Of a stretch of 64,000 bases of DNA, positions 1-8,377 are shown one piece after another. The DNA comes from Robertmurraya andreesenii (GTDB taxonomy: Bacteria; Bacillota; Bacilli; Bacillales; Cytobacillaceae), in the NCBI RefSeq assembly GCF_030813005.1, contig NZ_JAUSTU010000015.1:1-64000 (forward strand). Direction: 5' to 3'. The position numbers were made by a program, and so were the translations under genes. Under the pieces are notes generated by a model, which was not told the DNA's origin, made no database searches, and saw only the letters and a program-made list of their open reading frames with translations. Every line of letters begins with the position of its first letter. Position 1 is the stretch's first letter.

Positions 1-14
1 CTTTCGCTTGGTGG

Positions 15-71
15 CCCCTTCATTTGGGTAAGGACCTAACGGTCCTTACCCAAATGAAGGGGTTTAATTTT
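15..71 (+). terminator. Very long perfect hairpin with T-rich tail
   Basis: Bases 15-36 and 41-62 form a perfect 22-bp inverted repeat with a four-base TAAC loop. Two G-U pairs could extend it on the plus strand, and a T-rich tail (TTTAATTTTT) follows. This suits a factor-independent terminator for a plus-strand gene lying left of the window. The stem is longer than usual, so a palindromic repeat element is an alternative. Confidence 0.55.
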
Positions 72-268
72 TGCCCACATTAATTTTACTCATACTTTAT
101 TAAACTGAAGGTTGTTTTTGTTACACGATCGTCATAGTCAAACCTTCGACCACAGGTTTGATCTCAACATCTAAGAATTATGCCCAATATTTTATCCTCT
201 ATTCAAATGTCTTTCCAATTTTTCCATTTTCCTCCTCGAAGTTTACATTTTCATAACGATTCGATAAC

Positions 269-293
269 AACCCCCTTTTTTGACCCTAACGCA
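269..293 (+). promoter_or_regulatory. Candidate SigI-type promoter of mreBH
   Basis: AACCCCC at 269-275 is followed after 14 bases by CGCA at 290-293, about 125 bases before the mreBH start. SigI promoters are known for a C-rich -35 element and a CGAA-like -10 element, and B. subtilis mreBH is a SigI target. The -10 here departs from CGAA by one base, so the call rests mainly on the C5 run and the downstream gene. The rest of 72-416 shows no gene. Confidence 0.4.
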
Positions 294-416
294 TGCTAAT
301 TTATATAGTGACATTAAATGATAAGCTCTTTTCTCAAACATTGTTGCTTTTGAAACAACCATAAGCCGTATAGAAACAGTCATATGATACTACAACAAGA
401 ATTGGTGGGAATTTTT

Positions 417-1424
417 ATGATACAAGGTAATGAAATCGGAATTGATCTAGGGACAGCTAACATCTTAGTCTATAGTAAAAACAAGGGAATAACATTGAAC
501 GAGCCATCTGTAGTGGCCATAGATAGTCAAACAAAAAAAATTATCGCCTTCGGTATGGAGGCTAAGCAGATGATCGGAAAGACTCCCGCAAATATTAACA
601 TCATCCGTCCTCTAAAAAATGGAGTTATTGCAGATTATGATATTACGACTGAGCTACTGAAGATCATCATGAAAAAAGCCCTAAATAAAAGTGGGTTGAC
701 ACTACGTAAGCCAAATGTCATCATTTGCACACCTTCAGGAGCAACAAGTGTGGACCAGCGTGCCATCCAGGATGCAGCTCGAAATGCTGGGGCCAAACAG
801 GTTGTGTTAATAGAAGAGCCTGTTGCTGCTGCGATTGGAGCTGGTATGCCTGTAGACGAGCCAGTTGCCAACATGATCGTCGACATCGGTGGTGGTTCGA
901 CCGAGGTAGCGATTATTTCCTTCGGCGGAGTTGTGGCAAGTGAGTCTATCCACATTGGTGGAGACCACTTGGACGATGAGATCATTCAGTATGTCAGGAA
1001 GACATATAATGTTCTTATTGGTGAGAAAACAGCGGAACAAATAAAAATTGAAATTGGTTACGCCCTCATTGATCATGAAGAATTAACGATCGATATCCGA
1101 GGCAGAGACTTAGTAACCGGTCTACCGAAAACCATTCCGCTTTCGTCCTATGAGATCCGGGATACATTAAAGGAATCCTTATTACAAATTCTCGAGGCTA
1201 TTCGTGTTACTCTAGAAAAATGCCCGGCAGAACTAAGTGGTGATATTGTGGATCGTGGCGTCATTCTAACAGGTGGAGGCTCGCTCTTAAATGGTATGGA
1301 GGAGTGGCTTAGCAAGGAAATTGTCGTACCTGTTCAGCTTGCTCCAAGCCCCCTAGAATCCGTTGTCCTCGGATCAGGTGAGGCACTCCATTTAATGAAA
1401 AAGCTCCAGCACGTAGCAAAATAA
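417..1424 (+). CDS. mreBH: MreBH, actin-like rod-shape protein
   Basis: This 335-residue MreB-family ATPase forms membrane-associated filaments that guide cylindrical wall synthesis. The phosphate-1 motif DLGTAN is at residues 10-15 and the phosphate-2 motif DIGGGSTEVAI lies near residue 160; a late glycine-rich LTGGGSLL segment is also present. Length and sequence (IDLGTANILVYSKNKGI, RGRDLVTGLPKTI) fit MreBH better than MreB or Mbl. In B. subtilis MreBH localises the hydrolase LytE. An upstream in-frame ATG at 384 exists, but the ATG at 417 follows a GGTGGGAA ribosome site and gives the B. subtilis length. It is the only convincing plus-strand gene in the window. Confidence 0.92.
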   Translation: MIQGNEIGIDLGTANILVYSKNKGITLNEPSVVAIDSQTKKIIAFGMEAKQMIGKTPANINIIRPLKNGVIADYDITTELLKIIMKKALNKSGLTLRKPNVIICTPSGATSVDQRAIQDAARNAGAKQVVLIEEPVAAAIGAGMPVDEPVANMIVDIGGGSTEVAIISFGGVVASESIHIGGDHLDDEIIQYVRKTYNVLIGEKTAEQIKIEIGYALIDHEELTIDIRGRDLVTGLPKTIPLSSYEIRDTLKESLLQILEAIRVTLEKCPAELSGDIVDRGVILTGGGSLLNGMEEWLSKEIVVPVQLAPSPLESVVLGSGEALHLMKKLQHVAK

Positions 1425-1446
1425 TGAATTCACAGGAAGCAATATA

Positions 1447-1475
1447 GGACACCCGTAGTAAGGGTGTCCATTGCA
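1447..1475. terminator. Terminator hairpin between mreBH and a convergent gene
   Basis: GGACACCC (1447-1454) pairs perfectly with GGGTGTCC (1462-1469) across a 7-base loop, just after the mreBH stop and before the end of the convergent coat-like gene. The T-tract is weak on both strands, so it may serve both genes. Confidence 0.55.
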
Positions 1476-1492
1476 TTTATGCTCCCAAAAGA

Positions 1493-1783
1493 TCAGTACA
1501 TGTCGTGATAATGTCCGTGATGTCCATGATGGTGATGATATCCGTCATGGTAATGTCCATGGTGGTGATGATATCCGTCATGATGATGTCCATAATATCC
1601 ATCACTTAGGCCGTGTCCCTGCCAGCCCATGCCATATCCTGGGGAGAGAAATCCTCCTGGATACCCGTAGCCACCATGCATACCTGAATAGCCCATTCCT
1701 AATCCTGTTGGATACCCATATCCCATTCCAGTTGGATATCCATAACCACCCATCATCCCTGCCCCATAACCAAATTGCCTCAT
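1493..1783 (-). CDS. Gly/His/Tyr-rich small protein, probable spore coat component
   Basis: This 96-residue protein is of extreme composition. The N-terminal half is built of Gly-Tyr-Pro/Met segments (GYGYPTGMGYGYPTG) and the C-terminal third is two near-identical copies of HDGYHHHHGHY followed by more histidine. There are no Cys or Lys residues. Tyrosine-rich, histidine-rich, low-complexity proteins of this kind are typical of spore coats (crosslinking and metal binding); B. subtilis YmaG, encoded not far from mutL, is a possible counterpart, but I cannot confirm homology. The start follows GAGGAGG, and CATATACTA upstream matches a SigK -10. The coat function is inferred. Confidence 0.6.
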   Translation of the reverse strand: MRQFGYGAGMMGGYGYPTGMGYGYPTGLGMGYSGMHGGYGYPGGFLSPGYGMGWQGHGLSDGYYGHHHDGYHHHHGHYHDGYHHHHGHHGHYHDMY

Positions 1784-1817
1784 TTTTATATTTTCCTCCT
1801 CATTTCTAATGTCAATC

Positions 1818-1826
1818 TAGTATATG
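1818..1826 (-). promoter_or_regulatory. SigK-like -10 element of the coat-like gene
   Basis: CATATACTA on the minus strand matches the SigK -10 pattern CATANNNTA exactly and sits about 35 bases before the ATG at 1783. I see no AC at the expected -35 spacing, so confidence is moderate. Confidence 0.35.
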
Positions 1827-1886
1827 TGCACATTCCTAAAGGGGAAGTTTGGGACAGGCGAAATGGGCGATAGGCGAAGTCCCAAA

Positions 1887-1912
1887 GAAAAAAAACAGCA
1901 TTCAATGCTGTC
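1887..1912 (-). terminator. Factor-independent terminator
   Basis: On the minus strand ACAGCAT-TGA-ATGCTGT is followed by eight T residues, just after the stop of the membrane protein gene at 1924-2370. Confidence 0.8.
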
Positions 1913-1923
1913 TTTGAACCGAC

Positions 1924-2370
1924 CTATTCAATCGTTTTCCTTCTCATTCTACTAAAATAAATGAAAATGGGTAGGGGAATGACGATAAAACCGAGGCTCT
2001 TTATGATTTGATTCTTCGCATTCTCCTGCTGTCGTCTTTTTTCATCCGCAATAAGCTGATCATATTCAGCCCTTAGCTGCTCATCACTAACCTCTGTCTG
2101 CTTTTGCCCCTCAAATTTCTCACTTTGCTTCATCATTTTAAAATCGGAATAACTTTGATAATACGTTGGTGGACTAACTAAATCTGCCGTTGCCATAAAA
2201 ATCGAAATCCCTCCACCGATCACCATCATTAAAGTCGCGAATAGGACTAAATAAGTATACAAATGTCGGATCACACTTTCTCCTCCTTCCTTATTCTTAG
2301 TCACCACAACAATTAAAAAAGCGATTAAAACAGCACCTATCATAAGAGGCAAAAATATAAAAAAGGTCAA
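1924..2370 (-). CDS. Uncharacterised small membrane protein
   Basis: I do not recognise this 148-residue protein. It shows three hydrophobic segments: residues about 2-23, about 40-62 and about 124-139. The central loop (about 65-120) is charged, polar and probably helical (EQLRAEYDQLIADEKRRQQEN), suggesting a coiled coil on one side of the membrane. It ends in a basic tail (SRMRRKTIE). The start is TTG, spaced from GGGAGGTG. It has its own terminator and seems to be a single-gene unit between two other uncharacterised genes. Confidence 0.65.
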   Translation of the reverse strand: MTFFIFLPLMIGAVLIAFLIVVVTKNKEGGESVIRHLYTYLVLFATLMMVIGGGISIFMATADLVSPPTYYQSYSDFKMMKQSEKFEGQKQTEVSDEQLRAEYDQLIADEKRRQQENAKNQIIKSLGFIVIPLPIFIYFSRMRRKTIE

Positions 2371-2469
2371 ACTCCTCCCACCTCCCTTGTACTATTACTC
2401 TATGTAGACTAAGCAATTTCTTTCACTATTTTCATTATAACTTTTGAACAAGCTCGTGAATATATAGTA

Positions 2470-2502
2470 AAAACAAAAAACGCCGAACCATTACGCTCGG
2501 CG
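2470..2502 (-). terminator. Factor-independent terminator
   Basis: CGCCGA and TCGGCG form a stem with a 10-base loop, followed on the minus strand by TTTTTTGTTTTT. It ends transcription from the gene at 2578-3000 and possibly from mutSL. Confidence 0.8.
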
Positions 2503-2577
2503 AGTTACAATTTGTTATATGACTCACTTGAACATTCTTTTCATTTTATAGAGGACCCATAATGAACCCTCATTAAA

Positions 2578-3000
2578 TTACTGTTTAATTAATTCTTTAT
2601 ACGCAATCACTTTTAATGCAAGTATCTCTTCTTCAGACAGTTTACTCTGGATTTCTTGCAAAATCTCTTCCTTCGAAGCCGTACCCTCTTGTACTTGTTT
2701 TCTAATATCATTTAATTCATTAATACCGACTTTTTTTATTAGCACCTTTGTAGCTTCCTCTTTAGTTTGAAACGGAAGTGTAATTTCATCAACAGCTTTT
2801 GCTTCTTCAATAAAAGACATAAGCTTCGGGTCTTTCTCAATGGTTTCTTTGATTGAATCGATTTCTCCACTACTTTCTAATTCTGTTGAAACAGTATCTA
2901 TTAACTTGTCAGATGCTACTTTGGTTCCAAAATGGTAAACAGCGTATCCAAGTACAAAAATGACAACGACCGCGATAAGTGAAAATTTCACAAACTTCAT
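2578..3000 (-). CDS. Uncharacterised single-pass membrane-anchored protein
   Basis: This 140-residue protein has an N-terminal transmembrane or uncleaved signal segment (residues 5-22, FSLIAVVVIFVLGYAVYHF) and a soluble, highly charged, mostly helical remainder rich in Glu, Lys and Ile. There is no Cys lipobox and no recognisable enzyme motif. The start follows GTTAGGAGGTTGG. It lies 41 bp after mutL with no terminator between, so it may be read through from mutS-mutL, but I see no reason to link it to mismatch repair. Function unknown. Confidence 0.7.
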   Translation of the reverse strand: MKFVKFSLIAVVVIFVLGYAVYHFGTKVASDKLIDTVSTELESSGEIDSIKETIEKDPKLMSFIEEAKAVDEITLPFQTKEEATKVLIKKVGINELNDIRKQVQEGTASKEEILQEIQSKLSEEEILALKVIAYKELIKQ

Positions 3001-3041
3001 ATCTCCAACCTCCTAACTTTATTGTTAGACTAGAAACCCCT

Positions 3042-4853
3042 TTACATCACTCTTTTAAACATCTTTTCCATTTCATACGTCGAATAATGAATAATGATTG
3101 GGCGGCCATGCGGACATGTGAAAGGATCGGTCGTTCTTCTTAATTCATCAAGCAAGGCTTGGATTTCATTCATTTGCAAGTAATGATTGGCCTTAATAGA
3201 GGCCTTGCAGCTCATCATAATCGCCGCTTCCTCTCTCAGTTTCTTAATATCGACCTTTTTCATCGAAAGAACCTGCTCAATCATTTCTTCAATAATTTCT
3301 TTTTCCATTCCTTTTGGAAACCATTGCGGATGGGAGCGCGCAATAAAGCTATTCATTCCAAATGGTTCTAGAAATACCCCCACCTCTTCAAGCTCAGCTT
3401 GATGCTCAAGGATGAGGATCGATTCATCCGCCGAATACTCGAATGTCAGCGGGACAAGCATATCCTGAAGTTCTTTTTCAACCTGCCCAACCTTTTCACG
3501 AAAGAACTCATACTTAATCCGTTCCTGGGCCGCATGCTGATCAATGATATAGAGCCCCTTTTCGTTTTGCGCAAGAATATAGGTGCCATGCATTTGTCCA
3601 ATCGGATAAAGTGGCGGAACTCTGGCTTCCTTCTTTTGCTCAATTTCTTCTTGCACTTCACCTTCGACTGTAGGCTCTACATGCTGCTCTTCAACAACGG
3701 GAGTAGGAGTAAGTGGCTTACTTTGAAAAAAGCTCTCAACTGGCGGCAGGTCAAACTTAATTTCGGCTTGCTCCTCCTTCGCAGCGAACGGCAGATGATC
3801 CAGGTTAAAGGCAGGCTGTTCAATTTTTACCAACGGTTTCGTCTCTCGCTGCATTCCAGCAGGAATCAACTCTTGCTTTCGGAAGGCTTGTTTAATGGCT
3901 GATGAGACAAGCTCGTTCAATTCCGCTTCCTTGCTAAAACGAACCTCCAACTTGGAAGGATGCACGTTCACATCGACAAGGATGGGGTCCATTTCGATAT
4001 GAACAAGGACAATCGGATAGCGGCCAATAGGAAGCAACGTATGATAACCCTCTTGTACGGCCTTGGCCAATGGATAATTTTTGATAAAACGCCCATTGAC
4101 CAATGTCGTGATATAGTTGCGAGATGCCCTCGTAATCTCCGGAAGGGCGACCCAGCCATGAATCCGAAAATCCAACGAATCGGCCTGAATCGGAATCATT
4201 TTCTTCACGATGGTCAGTCCGTAAATGGCTGCAAGTACTTGACGAACATCCCCGTTTCCATTTGTATGCAGGAGCTTGCGGTCATTATGAATAAGACGAA
4301 AGCTGATATCAGGATGGGAGAGAGCTAGACGGTTCACGATATCAGTAATGTTTCCAAGCTCGGTATGAACTGTCTTCATGTATTTAAGGCGAGCAGGGGT
4401 ATTGTAAAATAAATCTGTTACGACAATATCCGTTCCTTTTCGACTCGCCGCCTTCTCCAATGTCTCCACATGCCCGCCACTCATGACGAGCCGAGTTCCC
4501 TCATTACCTGGTGAGGTCTTAATTTCAAGCTTTGACACTGAGGCGATACTCGGAAGAGCCTCACCACGAAACCCAAGTGTCCGAATGCGGAACAAATCCT
4601 TGTCATCCTTAATCTTACTTGTCGCATGTCTTCTAAAAGACATGACGACATCGGATTCGTCCATCCCATCACCATTATCAATGATGCGAATTTTCGATAG
4701 TCCCGCTTCCTCAATCTCAATCTCAATCACGGTACTGTTTGCATCAATCGCATTCTCGACCAGTTCCTTCACAACAGAAGCAGGTCGCTCGACTACCTCA
4801 CCAGCAGCTATTTTATTTGAAAGCTGGTCATCAAGTTCGATAATTTTTCCCAT
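3042..4853 (-). CDS. mutL: DNA mismatch repair protein MutL
   Basis: This 603-residue MutL couples mismatch recognition by MutS to strand incision. The GHKL ATPase motifs are present: ELVENAIDA at 30-38, DNGDGM at 59-64 and GFRGEALPSI at 94-103. A variable acidic linker spans about 335-415. The C-terminal domain holds the metal-dependent endonuclease motif DQHAAQERIKYE (438-449) and CPHGRP (580-585), so this is the nicking type found in bacteria without MutH. It starts 17 bp after mutS behind AAAGGAGGGG and forms a unit with it. Confidence 0.97.
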   Translation of the reverse strand: MGKIIELDDQLSNKIAAGEVVERPASVVKELVENAIDANSTVIEIEIEEAGLSKIRIIDNGDGMDESDVVMSFRRHATSKIKDDKDLFRIRTLGFRGEALPSIASVSKLEIKTSPGNEGTRLVMSGGHVETLEKAASRKGTDIVVTDLFYNTPARLKYMKTVHTELGNITDIVNRLALSHPDISFRLIHNDRKLLHTNGNGDVRQVLAAIYGLTIVKKMIPIQADSLDFRIHGWVALPEITRASRNYITTLVNGRFIKNYPLAKAVQEGYHTLLPIGRYPIVLVHIEMDPILVDVNVHPSKLEVRFSKEAELNELVSSAIKQAFRKQELIPAGMQRETKPLVKIEQPAFNLDHLPFAAKEEQAEIKFDLPPVESFFQSKPLTPTPVVEEQHVEPTVEGEVQEEIEQKKEARVPPLYPIGQMHGTYILAQNEKGLYIIDQHAAQERIKYEFFREKVGQVEKELQDMLVPLTFEYSADESILILEHQAELEEVGVFLEPFGMNSFIARSHPQWFPKGMEKEIIEEMIEQVLSMKKVDIKKLREEAAIMMSCKASIKANHYLQMNEIQALLDELRRTTDPFTCPHGRPIIIHYSTYEMEKMFKRVM

Positions 4854-4870
4854 CTGAGTTCCCCTCCTTT

Positions 4871-7444
4871 CTAGGAGTTTTTCAACGCTTTATGCAATTC
4901 ATAGAGCGTATTCATCGCGTGCATCGGAGTCATTTCCAATATGTCTATCTCTTTGATTCGCTCTAGGGCTCGCTTCTCTTTGGAGGATAGAAGTGGTTTC
5001 TCTTTCACCACCGGCTCCTCAAATAAGGAGAGCTGGGTAGAAGCTGGCTGTTCGACTTCTTCCGCCTCTTGATTTTCAAAGTTGTGTAAAATTTCATTCG
5101 CTCTTTCTATCAAGCTTGACGGTAGATTGGCGAGCTGGGCAACATGGATTCCGTAGCTTTTGTCAGCTGCTCCTTCCTTAATTTTGTGGAGGAAGACAAC
5201 CTTGCCATTTTGCTCTACCGCGCTCACATGAACATTCTTTAGCTGTTTCAACTCGTTTTCCAAGATCGTTAATTCATGATAATGCGTAGAAAATAACGTC
5301 TTAGCCCCAATATGATCATGGATATATTCAATAATTGCCTGAGCGAGTGCCATCCCATCATAGGTTGATGTGCCACGCCCAATTTCATCAAACAAAATTA
5401 AGCTGTTTTCAGTTGCATTTGAAATAGCATTGTTCGCCTCCAGCATCTCTACCATAAAGGTGCTCTGTCCAGAAATGAGATCATCGGCTGCGCCTATTCT
5501 AGTAAAGACTTGATCAAAAATCGGTAAGGTTGCCTCACTTGCTGGCACGAAGCAGCCAATTTGAGCGAGAATGGCCATCAATGCGACTTGCCTCATGTAT
5601 GTGCTCTTCCCTGACATATTCGGACCTGTAATGAGAAGGATTTCTCGCTCACGGTCCATATAGCAATCATTTGGCACATATTCCTGCGCCTTCATCACCT
5701 TTTCCACAACTGGATGTCGACCATCCTTGAGGAGAATGACTCTTTCGTTCGAAAAGCTTGGCTTTACATAGTGCCTTTCTTCACTGACCGTCGCAAAGCA
5801 TTGAAGGACATCAATTTTGCTCACCGTCTTCGCCAGCTCCTGAAGTCTAGGGATATATTCCTTCACATACTCACGGACCTCCGTGAAAAGATCGTATTCT
5901 AGCTCAACACTTTTTTCCTCTGCTTGCAGGATGAGCGCTTCCTTTTCTTTCAAAGCGGGAGTAATAAAACGTTCCGCATTCGTTAAAGTCTGCTTCCGTT
6001 CATACTGCCCCTCCTTTAATAGATGGAGGTTAGCCCTTGTCACTTCAATATAGTAGCCAAATACACGGTTATAGCCGACCTTCAGTGATTTAATTCCTGT
6101 CTTCTCTCGCTCTTCTTTCTCCAGCTGAGCAATCCAGGTCTTACCGTTTCTGCTCGCATCGCGATATTTATCGAGCTCTTCATGGTAGCCATCACGAATA
6201 AGATTTCCATCCTTGATCGATAAGGGGGGGGTGTCCACAATCGCTCTTTCTAAAAGATCAACGATCTCCTCACATGGATCAAGCCTTTCTGCCAATCTTT
6301 CAGCCTCATCATGATATAATTGCGAAATGGTTTCTTTCAGAGCTGGAATTTGCTGCAGGGAGCGCTTCAATTGAATAAGATCACGCGCATTCACATTTCC
6401 AAATGCGACTCTTCCTGCCAGCCGTTCTAAATCATAGACCTCCGTCAATTTTTCACGAATCTCCTGCCGCTCAAAATAATGGGTTAAGAAAGCTTCCACA
6501 AGGGACTGACGACGGACGATATCCTTCTTTTGAATAAGGGGTCTATCAATCCATTGCTTGAGTAGTCTGCCCCCCATCGCTGTTTTGGTCTCATCTAATA
6601 GCCATAATAAAGAGCCCTTTTTCCCCTTGGAGCGAATGGTTTCTGTTAGCTCAAGGTTACGCTTAGAATAATAGTCAATTTTCATAAATTGCTGGATTTC
6701 ATAGGGAGCTACAATTTGTAAATGGTCAAGACTTCTATTTTGCGTACGGTATAAGTAGTTAAACAATCTCGCAATCGTTGTAGAAAGCTTCGGATCATTC
6801 AGCTTGTTTAATAGATGCTGATAGGACCCGCTGATTTCCTCTTTCTCCTCAAAGGAGAGAGTTCCCCCAAACCGCTCCCGTATTTTGTTTTGCAAGGATT
6901 CAGGGGTGGTTGCTGAAATGACAATCTCTTTCGCACCAGACAAAGCAATCTCATTCAGAAGAAGCTCTGTATCCCCCTCAAGTAATGTCACCTTGCTTTC
7001 ACCGGTTGTTAAATCGCTATAACCAAAGCCGAAGGATTCCTGATCAAAAATACTGAAGGTTGCGATATAGTTATTTTCCTTCTCACTTAATCCGCGACCC
7101 TCCATCATCGCCCCCGGCGTGATCAGCTGAACAACCTCTCTTTTTACGACGCCTTTGGCCTGCTTCGGATCCTCGGTTTGCTCGCATATGGCGACTTTGT
7201 AGCCCTTCTCAATCAGTCTTTCAATATACTGAGAAGCAGAGTGGTAAGGAACTCCGCACATCGGAATGCGTTCCTCACCGCCTCCTTCCCGGCTCGTTAA
7301 CGTAATTTCTAACTCCACCGATGCTTTGAGGGCATCGTCAAAAAACATTTCGTAAAAATCACCTAATCGAAAAAATAAAAAGGCATCTTGGTAGTCTGCC
7401 TTCACCTGTAAATATTGCTGTATCATTGGCGTGTATGTAGCCAT
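4871..7444 (-). CDS. mutS: DNA mismatch repair protein MutS
   Basis: This 857-residue MutS binds mispairs and small loops. The mismatch-reading FYE of GDFYEMF is at residues 30-32. The ATPase Walker A GPNMSGKST lies near residue 610 and DEIGRGTSTYDG near 690. The C-terminal region carries QLSLF, a canonical clamp-binding peptide that ties MutS to the replication sliding clamp. The start is preceded by TTTTGGAGGA. It is the first gene of mutS-mutL, placed after cotE as in B. subtilis. Confidence 0.98.
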   Translation of the reverse strand: MATYTPMIQQYLQVKADYQDAFLFFRLGDFYEMFFDDALKASVELEITLTSREGGGEERIPMCGVPYHSASQYIERLIEKGYKVAICEQTEDPKQAKGVVKREVVQLITPGAMMEGRGLSEKENNYIATFSIFDQESFGFGYSDLTTGESKVTLLEGDTELLLNEIALSGAKEIVISATTPESLQNKIRERFGGTLSFEEKEEISGSYQHLLNKLNDPKLSTTIARLFNYLYRTQNRSLDHLQIVAPYEIQQFMKIDYYSKRNLELTETIRSKGKKGSLLWLLDETKTAMGGRLLKQWIDRPLIQKKDIVRRQSLVEAFLTHYFERQEIREKLTEVYDLERLAGRVAFGNVNARDLIQLKRSLQQIPALKETISQLYHDEAERLAERLDPCEEIVDLLERAIVDTPPLSIKDGNLIRDGYHEELDKYRDASRNGKTWIAQLEKEEREKTGIKSLKVGYNRVFGYYIEVTRANLHLLKEGQYERKQTLTNAERFITPALKEKEALILQAEEKSVELEYDLFTEVREYVKEYIPRLQELAKTVSKIDVLQCFATVSEERHYVKPSFSNERVILLKDGRHPVVEKVMKAQEYVPNDCYMDREREILLITGPNMSGKSTYMRQVALMAILAQIGCFVPASEATLPIFDQVFTRIGAADDLISGQSTFMVEMLEANNAISNATENSLILFDEIGRGTSTYDGMALAQAIIEYIHDHIGAKTLFSTHYHELTILENELKQLKNVHVSAVEQNGKVVFLHKIKEGAADKSYGIHVAQLANLPSSLIERANEILHNFENQEAEEVEQPASTQLSLFEEPVVKEKPLLSSKEKRALERIKEIDILEMTPMHAMNTLYELHKALKNS

Positions 7445-7524
7445 ATAAATCCTCCAAAACTTTCATTCGTCCTATTTATTATAGCATAGGTCGTTTTTTC
7501 GGTGTATCGTTTGGAATGTTATCC

Positions 7525-7558
7525 AAAAAGAAAAACTAGGAAGCAACCCTCCCTAGTT
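7525..7558 (-). terminator. Terminator of cotE
   Basis: On the minus strand AACTAGGGA pairs with TTCCTAGTT (one G-U) across GGGTTGC, followed by TTTCTTTTT. It lies immediately after the cotE stop and separates cotE from mutS. Confidence 0.8.
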
Positions 7559-7563
7559 ATTTT

Positions 7564-8106
7564 CTACTCCTCTTCAGCTCCGACCAGGAAATCAGGATCT
7601 AAATCCTCAAATTCCTCATCATCTACATCATAGATGTCATCGTCATCTTCTTTATGTTTTCCAGGATGGACTTCAACGCATACCTTCGTTTCACCAATAA
7701 CCTCTACAAGAAACTCCCTTTCCACATGAACAACAATTTTGTTTCCGTTTGGTGTGATGACAGCTTCAATGCAGTTTGGCTGCTGTAGAACCTTGACAAT
7801 TACATCGTGGTCGTCTAAGCAATCTGGGTCGCGATATTTCAGCTTAATGGTATCCGTATATTCTACTCGCTCAGTGACGACTTCCGTTTGTGTATTATCA
7901 TTAAAGGAGTACCAAACATTAATGTCATAGTAGCCGCTAACTTCTACAGTTTTTCCAACCTTTTTCGCCTTGTACGTATGGTTGATGATCCAACATCCAA
8001 GAATGCTTGTTGGATTGTGCTTAGGGCAAATCGTATGATTGGATTGGGTGAATTTTCTTCCTTTCGCTACGACCGCTTTTGTGATAATCTCTCTGTATTC
8101 TCCCAT
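7564..8106 (-). CDS. cotE: Outer spore coat morphogenetic protein CotE
   Basis: This 180-residue CotE organises assembly of the outer spore coat around the forespore. The N-terminus GEYREIITKAVVAKGRKFTQ and the central VLQQPNCIEAVITPNGNKI are highly CotE-like, and the tail is strongly acidic (EDDDDIYDVDDEEFEDLDPD) and ends FLVGAEEE, as in B. subtilis (about 181 residues). A GTG start at 8127 would lie before the GAGGAGGG ribosome site, so the ATG at 8106 is preferred. Two SigK-like promoters lie just upstream. Confidence 0.96.
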   Translation of the reverse strand: MGEYREIITKAVVAKGRKFTQSNHTICPKHNPTSILGCWIINHTYKAKKVGKTVEVSGYYDINVWYSFNDNTQTEVVTERVEYTDTIKLKYRDPDCLDDHDVIVKVLQQPNCIEAVITPNGNKIVVHVEREFLVEVIGETKVCVEVHPGKHKEDDDDIYDVDDEEFEDLDPDFLVGAEEE

Positions 8107-8140
8107 TCTCGAGCGAACCCTCCTCACTTAAGTTTCACTT

Positions 8141-8169
8141 CATCCTATGCGGGATATTAGACTAGTGTG
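8141..8169 (-). promoter_or_regulatory. Proximal SigK-type promoter of cotE
   Basis: On the minus strand CAC (8169-8167), 16 bases, then GCATAGGATG (8150-8141). This fits the SigK pattern AC-N16-CATANNNT. The -10 lies about 35 bases before the cotE ATG. B. subtilis cotE has SigE- and SigK-dependent promoters. Confidence 0.6.
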
Positions 8170-8254
8170 CTTATCTTTTTACCCGAGCATATAGGCTTCT
8201 CGCCCATGTTTTCTGCATTAGGCTCCTGAAACAGTCATTAGAATGAATATAGTC

Positions 8255-8283
8255 CATCCTATGCGTTCACCCATAATTAGGTG
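8255..8283 (-). promoter_or_regulatory. Distal SigK-type promoter of cotE
   Basis: This is the same layout as the proximal site: CAC (8283-8281), 16 bases, then the identical decamer GCATAGGATG (8264-8255), 114 bases further upstream. It could be read by SigE or SigK. Confidence 0.55.
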
Positions 8284-8317
8284 ATAGTCTAATGGATGAA
8301 AAGAAATCGGCCAGACG

Positions 8318-8348
8318 CAAAAAACCCCACACCGTAATCGGTATGGGG
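8318..8348 (-). terminator. Terminator of miaB-ricA
   Basis: CCCCATACCG and CGGTGTGGGG pair over ten positions with an ATTA loop, followed by six T residues on the minus strand, 30 bp after the ricA stop. Confidence 0.85.
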
Positions 8349-8377
8349 TAGCAACAAAGTCTGGAAAAAGAGCCTTA

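Noticed and set aside
635..985. Minus-strand ORF inside mreBH and the many similar frames opposite real genes
   Set aside because: These are shadows of conserved genes with no ribosome sites and no plausible protein composition.
1521..1600. CRISPR-like short tandem repeats
   Set aside because: The repeats are in frame and encode the histidine-rich repeats of the small protein gene; there are no spacers and no cas genes.
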